64,000 bases of DNA from contig CAWCDW010000010.1 of assembly GCA_963794475.1 (NCBI GenBank), positions 248,001 to 312,000 on the forward strand, read 5' to 3'. Below the pieces are notes generated by a model. That model saw only the letters and a program-made list of their open reading frames with translations, did no database searches and had not been told where the DNA came from. Positions 35,361 to 44,075 of this stretch are shown piece by piece (position 1 is the first letter of the stretch; the number at the start of each line of letters is the position of its first letter). Both the position numbers and the translations under genes were made by a program. This stretch comes from GAS188 sp963794475. GTDB taxonomy: Bacteria; Pseudomonadota; Alphaproteobacteria; Rhizobiales; Beijerinckiaceae.

Positions 35361-36275
35361 ATGTCAACGAATGAGAGGCAGACCACTCAAGTTCCTGAGG
35401 TCAAGCAAGGCAAATACAGCGATGGCCATCCGCTCGATACGGTTCAGTATCTCGAGTGCAAGCTCATCCTGAAGCCGGATCGTTTTACGTCGGCGAAGGC
35501 ATTCCTTGAATATGGCGACCTCGTGGCCCGGACCGCGAAGGAGTTTGATATCGGCTTCAACAACAAAGGTGTGGTCTTAAGCCCTCAAATCCGGGAAGTA
35601 CTCTTCATGGATACAGCCGATTTCCATCTCTATAACAATGCTTTCATCTTGCGACGTCGCATCGCCTACGAAGACGGCTTTCCCACGGGCGAGCCCGAGA
35701 TCGTATTCAAATTCCGGCATCCGGACTTGCAAAAGGCCGCCGAACTCGATCTGCGGCCGGCGATCGCGGGTAATTACCGCATAAAGTTCAAGGCGGAAGC
35801 CCTGCCGCTTAGGGATGAGGTTGGAGGATACCGACTGCTCTTTTCACATAACGTGCAGTTCCCCCAGAGTCAGGCGCCTGAGCATGATCGCACATCGATG
35901 CGAACCTTGGCGCGTGTTTTTCCGGCTCTTGCAACTCTGAAGCTGCCCGACACTGAATTGGTCCTGCTCGTGAATCAAACCTTTGTCGAGGAGGTGCTGC
36001 AGGATCTGGGCGTGCTGGACTTCGGCAAGGGGATTACCGCAAACGCCAATATCGCCATCTGGCGCGAACGAGGCACTCATCATCCGATGTGTGGCGAGTT
36101 CGCTTATCAGGCCAAGTTCAAACGTCGGGACGAACTTCATGATAAGGCGATGGAACGCTGTCGGCAGTTCTTCATCGCGCTACAGCAGGCCGGGCACGAC
36201 TGGCTTTCGCTCGGCACGACCAAGACCGGGCTGGTCTACCGGCTCAAGGGCAATCCGCCTCAAAGCCATGAGTGA
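35361..36275 (+). CDS. CYTH/VTC-like domain protein
   Basis: A 304-residue soluble protein. Its features fit the triphosphate tunnel (CYTH) fold: an early LECKL acidic/basic strand, LFMDTADFHLYNNAFILRRR (the usual YFDTxxxxLxxxGxxLRxR block), PEIVFKFRHPD, and later charged strands. Members hydrolyse inorganic triphosphate or polyphosphate, or bind them. It is likely co-transcribed with the SLC13 transporter, reminiscent of phosphate transporter/polyphosphate modules. The assignment is by pattern, not a strong match. Confidence 0.55.
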   Translation: MSTNERQTTQVPEVKQGKYSDGHPLDTVQYLECKLILKPDRFTSAKAFLEYGDLVARTAKEFDIGFNNKGVVLSPQIREVLFMDTADFHLYNNAFILRRRIAYEDGFPTGEPEIVFKFRHPDLQKAAELDLRPAIAGNYRIKFKAEALPLRDEVGGYRLLFSHNVQFPQSQAPEHDRTSMRTLARVFPALATLKLPDTELVLLVNQTFVEEVLQDLGVLDFGKGITANANIAIWRERGTHHPMCGEFAYQAKFKRRDELHDKAMERCRQFFIALQQAGHDWLSLGTTKTGLVYRLKGNPPQSHE

Positions 36276-36448
36276 GGCGGGTTCACACAATAGTCTCAAG
36301 TCGCGGACGGCCGATTAAACCCACCGGCCATCAAGCGGGTCAAGTGGCTGCAAAGGACGCGACAGTCGAGCGCTATTCGCTTGGCAAGGTTAGTCCGCTA
36401 TTGGGTCCTGAGCAGCCATCGGGGGTCCGCCGACAGCACGTCCGCTAC

Positions 36449-36545
36449 GGGGTTGATAGCTGCCACGACGCAGTTTAGGCGCGAATGTCCGCTTTTGACA
36501 TGTCGATCGTCGAGAGCCGCCGTTCCGCTATCAGCCCAGCTCGGC
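36449..36545 (+). repeat. Interspersed repeat, module B copy
   Basis: GGGGTTGATAGCTGCCACGA ... GGCGCGAATGTCCGCTTTTG ... AGAGCCGCCGTTCCGCTATC repeats the module seen at 22379, 24529 and 24753. Flanking sequence (36276-36690) is otherwise gene-free, with shorter echoes such as CACGTCCGCTACGGGG and CTCATGTCCGTTTTGAGG. Confidence 0.6.
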
Positions 36546-36691
36546 CGGGTCGACTGCGTTGCTCATGTCCGTTTTGAGGTCAAACCGGAAGTCGAGCTCA
36601 GTCTATCCAGGTCCGTTCTGCTCCCGAAAAGCGGAGATCGCGGGCTTATGAGGTACACGCCTAAAGCAGTTTACATCTTGAGCGGCCGAAC

Positions 36692-37341
36692 ATGGTCGAG
36701 CCGGACGCGGTCCGTGCTCTCCTGCGACACCGCTGGGAAAAGGACGGGCGCAGGCTTTCCAGCTTTAGCCACGCCATTGCCGGCACGCTGATGGCCATCG
36801 CTTCGCAATGGGTCAAAGCGCAGCGAATCAGATTGCGGCCCTCAAAAGCTCTTCGAGCCAAGTTGGGTACGCCCCCCTCCGGTCTGACGGAAAAGAACAA
36901 GGTCATGCTGCGCGGCTTCGATGACCCGCGTCTGATCGGCGATTTGATTGAGTTGCTAGAGAGGCTCTGGCACGCGGCGCGTCGCACGCTGGCGACCAGG
37001 CACTGGTCCTATCTCGATCTGCAAACTGCGCTTGCCATCGACATTATCGTCCACGTGCCGTTGCGTATGCAAAATTTGATCTCGCTAGTTCGGGGAGCAC
37101 CTGCTCTTTCCTCAAGGACGCCGCAAGGCGGCACTTCTGACCTTCAGGGGCGATGAGACAAAGAACGACGTTCCGCTCGAGTTCGAGCTGCCGACAGCGG
37201 TGCCGAGCGCCTGTGGGTCTTTCGCAACGAAATAGCGCCCGCGGTGATCGGGCGTATTCCCGACAATGATGATCCTAGGGTAGCATTACCGGCTTTATCT
37301 TTAAGGCACCCGCTCCAGTACCGTTGGAGGCAGTAGACAAT
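36692..37341 (+). pseudogene. Site-specific integrase relic
   Basis: ATG 36692 opens a frame resembling the middle of rhizobial tyrosine integrases (LTEKNKVMLRGFDDPRLIGD, DLQTALAIDIIVHVPLRMQN). Near 37087 the frame shifts and an in-frame TAG appears; the continuation reads GEHLLFPQGRRKAALLTFRG then ETKNDVPLEFELP. After another shift it goes on as AERLWVFRNEIAPAVIG, ending near 37341. The catalytic RxxR...Y end is missing. Clearly dead. Confidence 0.65.
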
Positions 37342-37428
37342 TTGTATGTGCGCTGTGGTGTCAAGAATATAATCCCCCGCTCTGACTGTCGGAAACTATC
37401 AACCCAGGCTCGGCGCGTCACGGGTTCC

Positions 37429-37818
37429 TCAACGCGCCGGCGCGACGCGTCCTCCAATCGCCTTTCCGATGGCTTGCAACAGTTCCGCATGGTTGAGGGG
37501 CTTTGGTAGATAGGCAAGTGCGCCAGCGGTCAAACACCGCGTCCGTGTTTCAGGCTGGTCTCGCCCGGTAATGATGATGACGGGCAACTCCCAACCCGCG
37601 TGCGCCAGCGCATGGAGCACATCTATGCCGCTCAACCCCGGCATATGAAGATCGAGCACGACGCAATCGGGCCGCCGAGCAGGCAATGAATCCAGGAGCA
37701 TCTGGCCCGAAGTAAAAGTCGCGACATCGAGATCCGACGCTAGGATCACGCGTCCAACAGCTTTACAGACCGAGTCGTCATCGTCGACCACAGCGATCAG
37801 CGGGCGTCCGTTAGCCAT
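37429..37818 (-). CDS. Stand-alone receiver protein
   Basis: A 129-residue receiver from ATG 37818: VVDDDDSVCKAVGRVI, phospho-Asp in CVVLDLHMPGLSG, Thr in IIITGRDQ, Lys in YLPKPLN. No output domain. A GGGACC-type palindrome lies 119 bp upstream, reading toward this gene, so it is a probable member of that regulon and may feed back on the FixJ-type systems nearby. Confidence 0.88.
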   Translation of the reverse strand: MANGRPLIAVVDDDDSVCKAVGRVILASDLDVATFTSGQMLLDSLPARRPDCVVLDLHMPGLSGIDVLHALAHAGWELPVIIITGRDQPETRTRCLTAGALAYLPKPLNHAELLQAIGKAIGGRVAPAR

Positions 37819-37937
37819 TTGGCGACCTGTTGCGTCTCCGAAGAAAAAGGGGTGCCAACTGGCGCACAAGGGATGTTGCCCGCTTCCCAGGAGCGAAAAC
37901 AAAGATCACTCTGGCGCGGCTAAACTCGCAATCATAG

Positions 37938-37953
37938 ATGGACCTTGGTCTCA
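37938..37953. promoter_or_regulatory. GGGACC/GGTCCC palindrome, site 2
   Basis: ATGGACC-TT-GGTCTCA matches 13 of 16 consensus positions. It lies in the gap upstream of the minus-strand receiver gene (start 37818) and reads CCAAGG in that direction. Confidence 0.6.
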
Positions 37954-38187
37954 CCGACGTAGGGCACAATTCACCGGTTGGGAATGGGGGCCGGCGCGAT
38001 TCTCGCTCTGGCGGTCGTGCAGATGAGGTCGGCAATCGAAACCGTCGCGAGCAGCTTCCTTGCCCTTACACAAGAGGATGAGCCGGTGGGGGCCAAATGT
38101 TCCCCAGCGCCTTCGACAATTCCGGACCTTCCAATATATCCACCGCAGCGCGACGAGGATTACGCGACCATGCGTGGGGCAATGTCA

Positions 38188-40476
38188 TCAGTGCGCCGCC
38201 CCGTCGGTCGGCAATGCCATACAAAAGGTGGCACCGCGCTCGGGGTTATTGACGGCCCACAGACGACCGCCATGCGCCTCGATAATAGAGCGGCAGATCG
38301 ACAGACCGAGCCCCAGCCCTTGCGATTTTGTGGTCATGAAGGGCTTGAACAGACAATCTGCAATCTCCGGTTCGATCCCGCTGCCGCGGTCGGACACTGA
38401 TACCCGTGTCACGAGATGCCCGTCCGGTACGGTGATGACCGTCAAGCCGCGTTCACCCGGCTCATTCTCGGCCATGGCATCACAGGCATTGGCGATCAGG
38501 TTCAGGAGCACTTGCTGCAGTTGCACGCGATCGCCCTTCACCGCGGGCAAATCAGATGCGAACCTTGACGCCACGGTGATCCTGCGTGCGACTAGATCGC
38601 TATGCATCAGTTTGAGGACATCGGCCACGACTTCGTTAATGTTCAGCGGTCTGATTTGCTTGTCGCTCTTGGCGAACAATGTCCGCAAATGCCGTATGAC
38701 ATCTCCGGCGCGCCTGGCCTGAATCACGATATCCTCCAGGATATCGCGTATTTCGGGCAAGTTGCAGTCCTTGCGCGACAATAGGAGGTGAGCCGCGTCC
38801 GCGTTGCTGAGGATGGCTGTCAAAGGCTGGTTCAACTCGTGGGCCATGGCTCCCGAAAGCTCGCCGAGAGTTGCGACTCGGGTTGTGTGCATCAACTCCT
38901 GTCGCCAATGCGCCGATTCCCGTTCCGCTATCTTTTCCTGAGTGATATCCACAATCGCCCCTGTCATCCGGGCGGGCCGACCTAGAACGTCGAAGTCCGT
39001 TCGTTGTGCCGCACGGATCCACCGCTCGGTCCCATCGGGAAGAACCAAGCGACTTTCCGCCCTGTCCAGTCGACGTTCAGGCTGGGGCTGCTCGAGTGCT
39101 AGCCGATCGGCCGTCGAAGCATCCTGGTGCGCCAAGCCCAGAAACTTGTCCGGCCCCACGTCGGACTGGGGGCTCAACCCCATGATCTGCCTGCAGATGT
39201 CTGAAACCCAGAGGCGACCCGTTGGAACATCCCAATGCCACAGACCTAGGTTCGCGGACGTTGTGGCGAGCGTCATACGCTCTTCGCCCTCCCGAGCCGC
39301 CTGCTCAGCGCCCCGCCGCCGCTGCGCCTGCGCGATCAATGCCGCAATGAGAAAAAATTGGGCTATGAGAAGACTGAATACGATCGCAATTTGCCATCGA
39401 TACGCTTTCCAGAGCGACGGCTCCTTGAAGCGCACGATGCTGCCTGGCGGCAGATTGGATCTGTTCAAGCCCCACCGCTGAAGTTGCCGCCAATCGACAA
39501 AATTGGCGGATGGTTCAGGAGGCAACATGGTCATGGGGCTCTCGCCGGCCAGGACGCGTAGGCCGAGTTGGGCGACCTTTGCCCCCACGGACTCGTAGCT
39601 ATCCATATTGCCACCGACAATGCCGGTTCCGAGATAGGTTTCGAAAATTCCATAAACCGGCGCGTTTGCGGTCTCGGCGACCTTCCGAGCCACATCTCTC
39701 GGGATAAACGCCTGACCCGAACCGTCCTGAAAGAGCACAAGGTACAAGACGATCGTGTGGGTGGGCAGCTGGCTCAATTCGCGCAGCAATTCCTGCATGG
39801 GAAGCCCGGCCAAGTAGCGTATGTCTATACGCTCCTCGAACGGGTGTAGCGCGTTGCGAGCTCTCGCCTCCCACGTTCTGTCACGCGCAGAGGTGCCGGT
39901 CACAACGACCAAATGTGTGGCATCGGGCTGCAGATGCAATGCCAATGTAAGGGTCGGCACCATGTCGTAACGGCTAATGACGCCCACGACACCGGAGGGG
40001 AACGTCCGAGCTCGAACTGCGTCCTCGCTCAACTGAGTAAAAATCAGGGGCGCGTTGGCAAACAGGGAGGTCCGGCGTTGAACCAAAAAATCCAATGCAT
40101 CAGGACCCGTCGTAATCAATAAATCGATCTTATAGCCGGCATATTTATTTCGAAGAAAGGCTTCCGTCCGCGCGGCTTGTTCCGGCCCGGGAAACCGTTC
40201 GGTGTCCAGGAATTCCGTGAAAATATCGAGCACGTCGGGCGAGTGTTGTTGCAACTCCTGGCGAATGGCGGCGTCGCTTATCACCGTTGCCGGTAAGACG
40301 CTCTGGTTGGAATGGAGGATCAGCACCCGCTTCGCTGCGTCGGCACGGCATAGCGTTGTCGACAAACACCAAAGCGTAAGCGTTATTCCAATACAAAAGC
40401 CATAAAGAATAACTCGTTTGACCCCGCCCCAGCGGCAACCGATGGTGCTTGCTGTTCCCCTACGCATCTTCGCCAA
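38188..40476 (-). CDS. Hybrid-sensor histidine kinase with periplasmic ABC-type binding domain
   Basis: A 762-residue membrane kinase. After an N-terminal signal/transmembrane segment (ILYGFCIGITLTLWCLS) comes a ~290-residue periplasmic ABC_sub_bind-like domain (RVLILHSNQSVLPATVISDA, DLLITTGPDALDFL, VYGIFETYLGTGIVGG). Next are a transmembrane helix (IAIVFSLLIAQFFLIAALIA), a PAS domain, the HisKA box AMAHELNQPLTAILSNADA and HATPase motifs (NLIANACDAM, DRGSGIEP, GLGLGLSICRSIIEAHGG). It senses an unknown periplasmic ligand. It is divergent from the FixJ-type regulator at 40923, its likely partner. Confidence 0.92.
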   Translation of the reverse strand: MAKMRRGTASTIGCRWGGVKRVILYGFCIGITLTLWCLSTTLCRADAAKRVLILHSNQSVLPATVISDAAIRQELQQHSPDVLDIFTEFLDTERFPGPEQAARTEAFLRNKYAGYKIDLLITTGPDALDFLVQRRTSLFANAPLIFTQLSEDAVRARTFPSGVVGVISRYDMVPTLTLALHLQPDATHLVVVTGTSARDRTWEARARNALHPFEERIDIRYLAGLPMQELLRELSQLPTHTIVLYLVLFQDGSGQAFIPRDVARKVAETANAPVYGIFETYLGTGIVGGNMDSYESVGAKVAQLGLRVLAGESPMTMLPPEPSANFVDWRQLQRWGLNRSNLPPGSIVRFKEPSLWKAYRWQIAIVFSLLIAQFFLIAALIAQAQRRRGAEQAAREGEERMTLATTSANLGLWHWDVPTGRLWVSDICRQIMGLSPQSDVGPDKFLGLAHQDASTADRLALEQPQPERRLDRAESRLVLPDGTERWIRAAQRTDFDVLGRPARMTGAIVDITQEKIAERESAHWRQELMHTTRVATLGELSGAMAHELNQPLTAILSNADAAHLLLSRKDCNLPEIRDILEDIVIQARRAGDVIRHLRTLFAKSDKQIRPLNINEVVADVLKLMHSDLVARRITVASRFASDLPAVKGDRVQLQQVLLNLIANACDAMAENEPGERGLTVITVPDGHLVTRVSVSDRGSGIEPEIADCLFKPFMTTKSQGLGLGLSICRSIIEAHGGRLWAVNNPERGATFCMALPTDGAAH

Positions 40477-40922
40477 GCTCGTCGCTGGAATGATCCAGAA
40501 ATCCTAGCGCTCAGAGATCTTCAGTTACGTAGCGTCTTCTCTTCAGTCACAGGTGTCTTTGTCGTCCAAATTCGGGATCCGTCGACCTTTGTTTTTTGCG
40601 CTTTGCTGACCCGGTTGTCAATTTTGCACGGAAGGGGCGGCACGATCTCGCCGCTCATTATTCGGCTTCTCCTTGCGCTTTGAGGTCTCAGCGATACGCC
40701 TCACGCCATCCTTGTTTCTCCGCAGGATTGCACGCTTCTCGTCCATTGACATTTATAATGGAGGCTGCGCGTCCGACAGTCGTACGGTAACGGGGGGCTT
40801 TCAGGAGGCTGGTCATGCGCAGAATATTGTGGTGAAACTTATCAGTCATGTTTAATTCTAAGACTGCAAGGTAAAAGCGCCGCATGTTGAGTGGTGCTAC
40901 TCATCAAGAGTGGGGTCGAGTG
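40477..40922. promoter_or_regulatory. Divergent control region of kinase and response regulator
   Basis: About 445 bp separate the minus-strand kinase from the plus-strand regulator. Promoters for both must lie here. No GGGACC palindrome or other known box is visible, and the small frames in it have no support. Confidence 0.45.
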
Positions 40923-41573
40923 ATGAGTGCCGCATTGGACACCATATTCATCATCGATGATGAACCGCCCGTGGTCAGAGCCCTGGAACGTTTATTGCGG
41001 GCGGCGGGATACGAGGTGCGAGGCTTTCTTTCGTCGCGGGCGTTCCTGGAGCAGCACGATCCCGCAATTCCCGGCTGCGCTATTCTCGATATCGCCATTG
41101 ATGGAATGAACGGTTTCGAGCTGCAACAGCTCCTGGCGGATTCCAGGTGCGAGCGGCCCGTCGTCTTCCTCACGGGAAGAGGCGACATCCCGATGAGCGT
41201 ACGCGCAATGCGAGCCGGCGCGGTCAGCTTTCTGACAAAGCCGGTGAAGGGAGAAGAGTTGCTCGACGCAGTTCGAGCTGCTCTCGAGAAGGACCGCAAA
41301 ACCAGGGAGGTTCGCGGAAGGCTCGTCGCGATTGAGCGTCGGCTCGCCACCTTGACGCCCCGCGAGCGCGAGGTCCTCAAACATGTGGTCTCCGGCCGCT
41401 TGAACAAGCAGATCGCGGCTGACCTTGGAACAGCCGAAAAGACGGTGAAAGTGCATCGGGGGCGGATGATGGAGAAGATGCAGACAAGGTCTGTCGCGGA
41501 GCTCGTACGTATCTGTGACCAAGCGGGCGTCGCGCCGATAAGCATCGCGCGCGGCGGTGATCACTTTTCGTGA
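40923..41573 (+). CDS. FixJ-type response regulator
   Basis: A 216-residue regulator (ATG 40923; ATG 40884 also in frame). Receiver: FIIDDEPPVVRALERLL, LTGRGDIPMSV and LTKPVKGEE. The phospho-Asp motif is CAILDIAIDGMNG, where the usual RMPG is replaced by AIDG; the Asp itself is kept. LuxR-type helix-turn-helix at the C-terminus: LTPREREVLKHVVSGRLNKQ, DLGTAEKTVKVHRGRMMEKM. It should dimerise on palindromic DNA, making it another candidate for the GGGACC sites. Confidence 0.9.
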   Translation: MSAALDTIFIIDDEPPVVRALERLLRAAGYEVRGFLSSRAFLEQHDPAIPGCAILDIAIDGMNGFELQQLLADSRCERPVVFLTGRGDIPMSVRAMRAGAVSFLTKPVKGEELLDAVRAALEKDRKTREVRGRLVAIERRLATLTPREREVLKHVVSGRLNKQIAADLGTAEKTVKVHRGRMMEKMQTRSVAELVRICDQAGVAPISIARGGDHFS

Positions 41574-41647
41574 AAGCACGGCGGTCCGGGAAGTCCTCTG
41601 GGCCTAGTCCAAGCGCGATCGTTGTAATGGCCCGCCGGAACGCGACT

Positions 41648-42682
41648 TCAGCGCATGGGGGGCGCGTAGAGAATTCCGCCTTGCGACCAGAGCTGGTTCA
41701 GGCCGCGCGGCACGCCGAGGCGAGAGTGCGAGCCGATGTTGCGCTCGAACATCTCGCCATAATGCCCGACGGCCCGCACCGCTTGCAGAGCCCAGGCATT
41801 GTCGAGGCCGAGCCGGCGGCCGAAATCGCCGTCGGCCCCGGTGAAGCGCCTCGCGTCCGGCTTCGTCGAGGCAAGCGCTTCCGCACCATTGTCCGCGCCG
41901 ATTCCGAGTTCTTCGGCGTCGATGAGCGCGAAGCCGACCCATTTCACGATGTTGAACCATGCGATGTCGTCACTGCGCACCACCGGTCCCAAAGGCTCCT
42001 TGGAGATCACGTCAGGAAGAATATCCGTGGACTCCGGTTTGCTGAGGCCGAGACGCTCGGCATAAAGCGCCGATTGATCGGCCGTGAACACGTCGCACTG
42101 ACCGCTGTCGAAGGCCTTGATCGCATCGCCCAGCGTATCGAAGGCAAGCTCGCGATACGTCATCGAATTGGTGCGGAAAAAATCGGCAAGATTGAGCTCG
42201 GTGGTTGTTCCCTTCTGAACGCAGACCGAGGCCTTGTCGAGCTCGAGCGCCGAGGTCACCTGCAATCGCCGGGCCACCATGAAGCCTTGGCCATCGTAAT
42301 AAATGACCGACGCGAAGAGCAGGCCCGAGCCCGCCTCACGATCGAGCGTCCAGGTGGAATTACGAGAAAGCACATCGATCTTGCCGCCCTTGAGCGCGTC
42401 GAAGCGCTCCAATGCCGAGAGCGGCACGAAGGTCACCTTCTTGGGATCGTCGAAAACCGCGGCCGCCAAGGCGCGGCAAAAATCCACGTCGAACCCCGAC
42501 CAGTTTCCTTGCGCGTCACGGTCCGAAAATCCAGGCAATCCCTGGCTGACGCCGCAGCTCAAGGTCCCTCGCTGCTTGACGGTGTCGAGCGTCGCGGCCC
42601 CGGCGACCGAGGCAGCGAAAACCCAAAGCGCCGCGGCCATGCCGAGAAGGCCGATGCTCGGGCTAGCGGTTCGCGCTCTCAT
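41648..42682 (-). CDS. Amino-acid ABC transporter substrate-binding protein, orphan
   Basis: A 344-residue periplasmic protein from ATG 42682, with signal peptide (MRARTASPSIGLLGMAAALW...). It has GVSQGLPGFSDRDAQGNWSG, FDVDFCRALAAAVFDD and SRNSTWTLDREAGSGL, diagnostic for AapJ-like general L-amino-acid binding proteins (family 3). No permease or ATPase gene adjoins it, so it must use a transporter encoded elsewhere or act otherwise. It is last in a co-directional run with the L,D-transpeptidase (70-bp gap). Confidence 0.9.
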   Translation of the reverse strand: MRARTASPSIGLLGMAAALWVFAASVAGAATLDTVKQRGTLSCGVSQGLPGFSDRDAQGNWSGFDVDFCRALAAAVFDDPKKVTFVPLSALERFDALKGGKIDVLSRNSTWTLDREAGSGLLFASVIYYDGQGFMVARRLQVTSALELDKASVCVQKGTTTELNLADFFRTNSMTYRELAFDTLGDAIKAFDSGQCDVFTADQSALYAERLGLSKPESTDILPDVISKEPLGPVVRSDDIAWFNIVKWVGFALIDAEELGIGADNGAEALASTKPDARRFTGADGDFGRRLGLDNAWALQAVRAVGHYGEMFERNIGSHSRLGVPRGLNQLWSQGGILYAPPMR

Positions 42683-42720
42683 GATGACTCCTCGGCTTGG
42701 CGTTCGACGACATGCCCAAA

Positions 42721-42768
42721 TCACAGGCTCGCGGCATCACAGGCTCGCGGCATCACAGGCTCGCGGCA
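42721..42768 (+). repeat. Three tandem 16-bp repeats at a stop codon
   Basis: TCACAGGCTCGCGGCA occurs three times head to tail (42721-42736, 42737-42752, 42753-42768) without a mismatch. The last copy contains the L,D-transpeptidase stop codon and its final codons. The other two lie just beyond it, as if the 3' end of the gene had been duplicated by slippage. Confidence 0.9.
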
Positions 42769-43406
42769 TGGCGCACGATGACTTTCGTGCCGACATTCAC
42801 GCGCGAATAGAGATCGACGACATCGCCATTGGCGAGGCGAAAACAGCCCGACGAAACCGATTGCCCGATGGTTTCGGGCTGATTGGTGCCGTGAATGCGA
42901 TAGACGGTGCCTCCGAGATACATGGCGCGCGCGCCCAGCGGATTGCCGGGTCCTCCCGCCATGAAGCGGGGCAGGTAAGGCTGCCGCGCAATCATCTCCG
43001 GCGGCGGCGTCCAATCGGGCCATTCCGCCTTGCGCGCGATCGTCACCTGGCCCGACCATTGAAACCCTTCGCGCCCGACGCCGATCCCGTAGCGCAGCGC
43101 CCGGTTGTTGCCGAGGTTGACATACAAGAACCGCTCCGCGGTATGGATCTCGACCGTGCCGGGTGCCGCGGTCGTGCGGAAAAAAACCAGTTGTCGGCGG
43201 AATGGACCGTCAGTGATGACGACTTCCTCGGTCGAGACGCGGCCCGGCTCATCGCCGACATCGAGGGTCTCCTGCATCGCCGATGCAGACGCGGCTTGCG
43301 ACCGTGCGGGCGCGCTGCCGACGAGCCAAACGCCCGTGGCGAAAAGGGCGAGCATCGCGGCGGACCGAAGGGTTCCGGGAGCCCGGCTGTGGGCGGTTGC
43401 AGGCAT
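42753..43406 (-). CDS. L,D-transpeptidase (YkuD family)
   Basis: A 217-residue protein from ATG 43406 with AAAGGAG before it. A signal peptide (SAAMLALFATGVWLVGSAPA) precedes the YkuD catalytic domain: YRIHGTNQP with the conserved His, then SVSSGCFRLAN with the catalytic Cys and Arg. The enzyme makes 3-3 crosslinks in peptidoglycan or links outer membrane proteins to it. The mature enzyme acts in the periplasm. Neighbours are envelope lipoproteins. Confidence 0.93.
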   Translation of the reverse strand: MPATAHSRAPGTLRSAAMLALFATGVWLVGSAPARSQAASASAMQETLDVGDEPGRVSTEEVVITDGPFRRQLVFFRTTAAPGTVEIHTAERFLYVNLGNNRALRYGIGVGREGFQWSGQVTIARKAEWPDWTPPPEMIARQPYLPRFMAGGPGNPLGARAMYLGGTVYRIHGTNQPETIGQSVSSGCFRLANGDVVDLYSRVNVGTKVIVRHAASL

Positions 43407-43435
43407 GGTAACTCCTTTGCTTTTTCGGCTCAGCG

Positions 43436-43942
43436 CTAGGCGGTCTTGCATCTGACGTAGATGAGCGTGCCGTAGCGATCGTTGGTTTCGGGATTGATGT
43501 AGCGCACGACGAACATGTTCTCGCTCATCGACAGGATTTCGCGGTCTTGATCGTCGCCGGGCGGGCCTTCGAAGCCGAGATAGGTCTTGCCGCCGGGGCC
43601 CCCCTTCAACGTCAACTCATGCGGCGTGGTGTCGTCGGCCACATGCATGATGACGCCGTCCGTCGGGCCCTTCGTGATCACATAAGGCAGCTTGCACTGG
43701 GCCCGCGCCATCGCCTCCGTCCGCCCCTTGTCCTTGTCTTGGCGGTAAGAGGCGACGCCCCATTTCCCGACCAATCTGTCGACGGGATAGGCCGCCGGCG
43801 TCGCGCGCGGCGGCAGGGCGGATTCGCCGGGCGTCCCCGCGCAACCCGCCAAGGCGATGGACGAGGCGACCAGGAGAAGGGTTCGAGCGCGTTTTCCCCG
43901 GATCAGCTTCACGAAGGAGAAGAAGCTTGGCCGCATGAGCAT
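43436..43942 (-). CDS. Lipoprotein of unknown function
   Basis: A ~168-residue lipoprotein. From ATG 43942 (or 43936) a basic N-terminus and hydrophobic stretch end at the lipobox IALAGC. The mature part is mostly beta-strand (LVGKWGVASY, YLGFEGPPGDDQDREILSM, RYGTLIYVRCK), somewhat lipocalin-like. Upstream frame to 44368 has no signals and is artefactual. It is probably co-transcribed with the L,D-transpeptidase, 29 bp downstream. Confidence 0.75.
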   Translation of the reverse strand: MLMRPSFFSFVKLIRGKRARTLLLVASSIALAGCAGTPGESALPPRATPAAYPVDRLVGKWGVASYRQDKDKGRTEAMARAQCKLPYVITKGPTDGVIMHVADDTTPHELTLKGGPGGKTYLGFEGPPGDDQDREILSMSENMFVVRYINPETNDRYGTLIYVRCKTA

Positions 43943-44075
43943 CCGATCGGGACGTTCCGCCCTTTGGGCCGAACGAGCCCTCGTAGCAGACCGTCGCTTC
44001 AATAAATCAACTTTGAAAATGCAGCTTGTGGTCGACGCACTTGGGTGCACCTCAAGGAACCAGCGATAGGACGCA

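Noticed and set aside
42721..42768. Possible CRISPR-like array
   Set aside because: The three 16-bp repeats are directly adjacent with no spacers.
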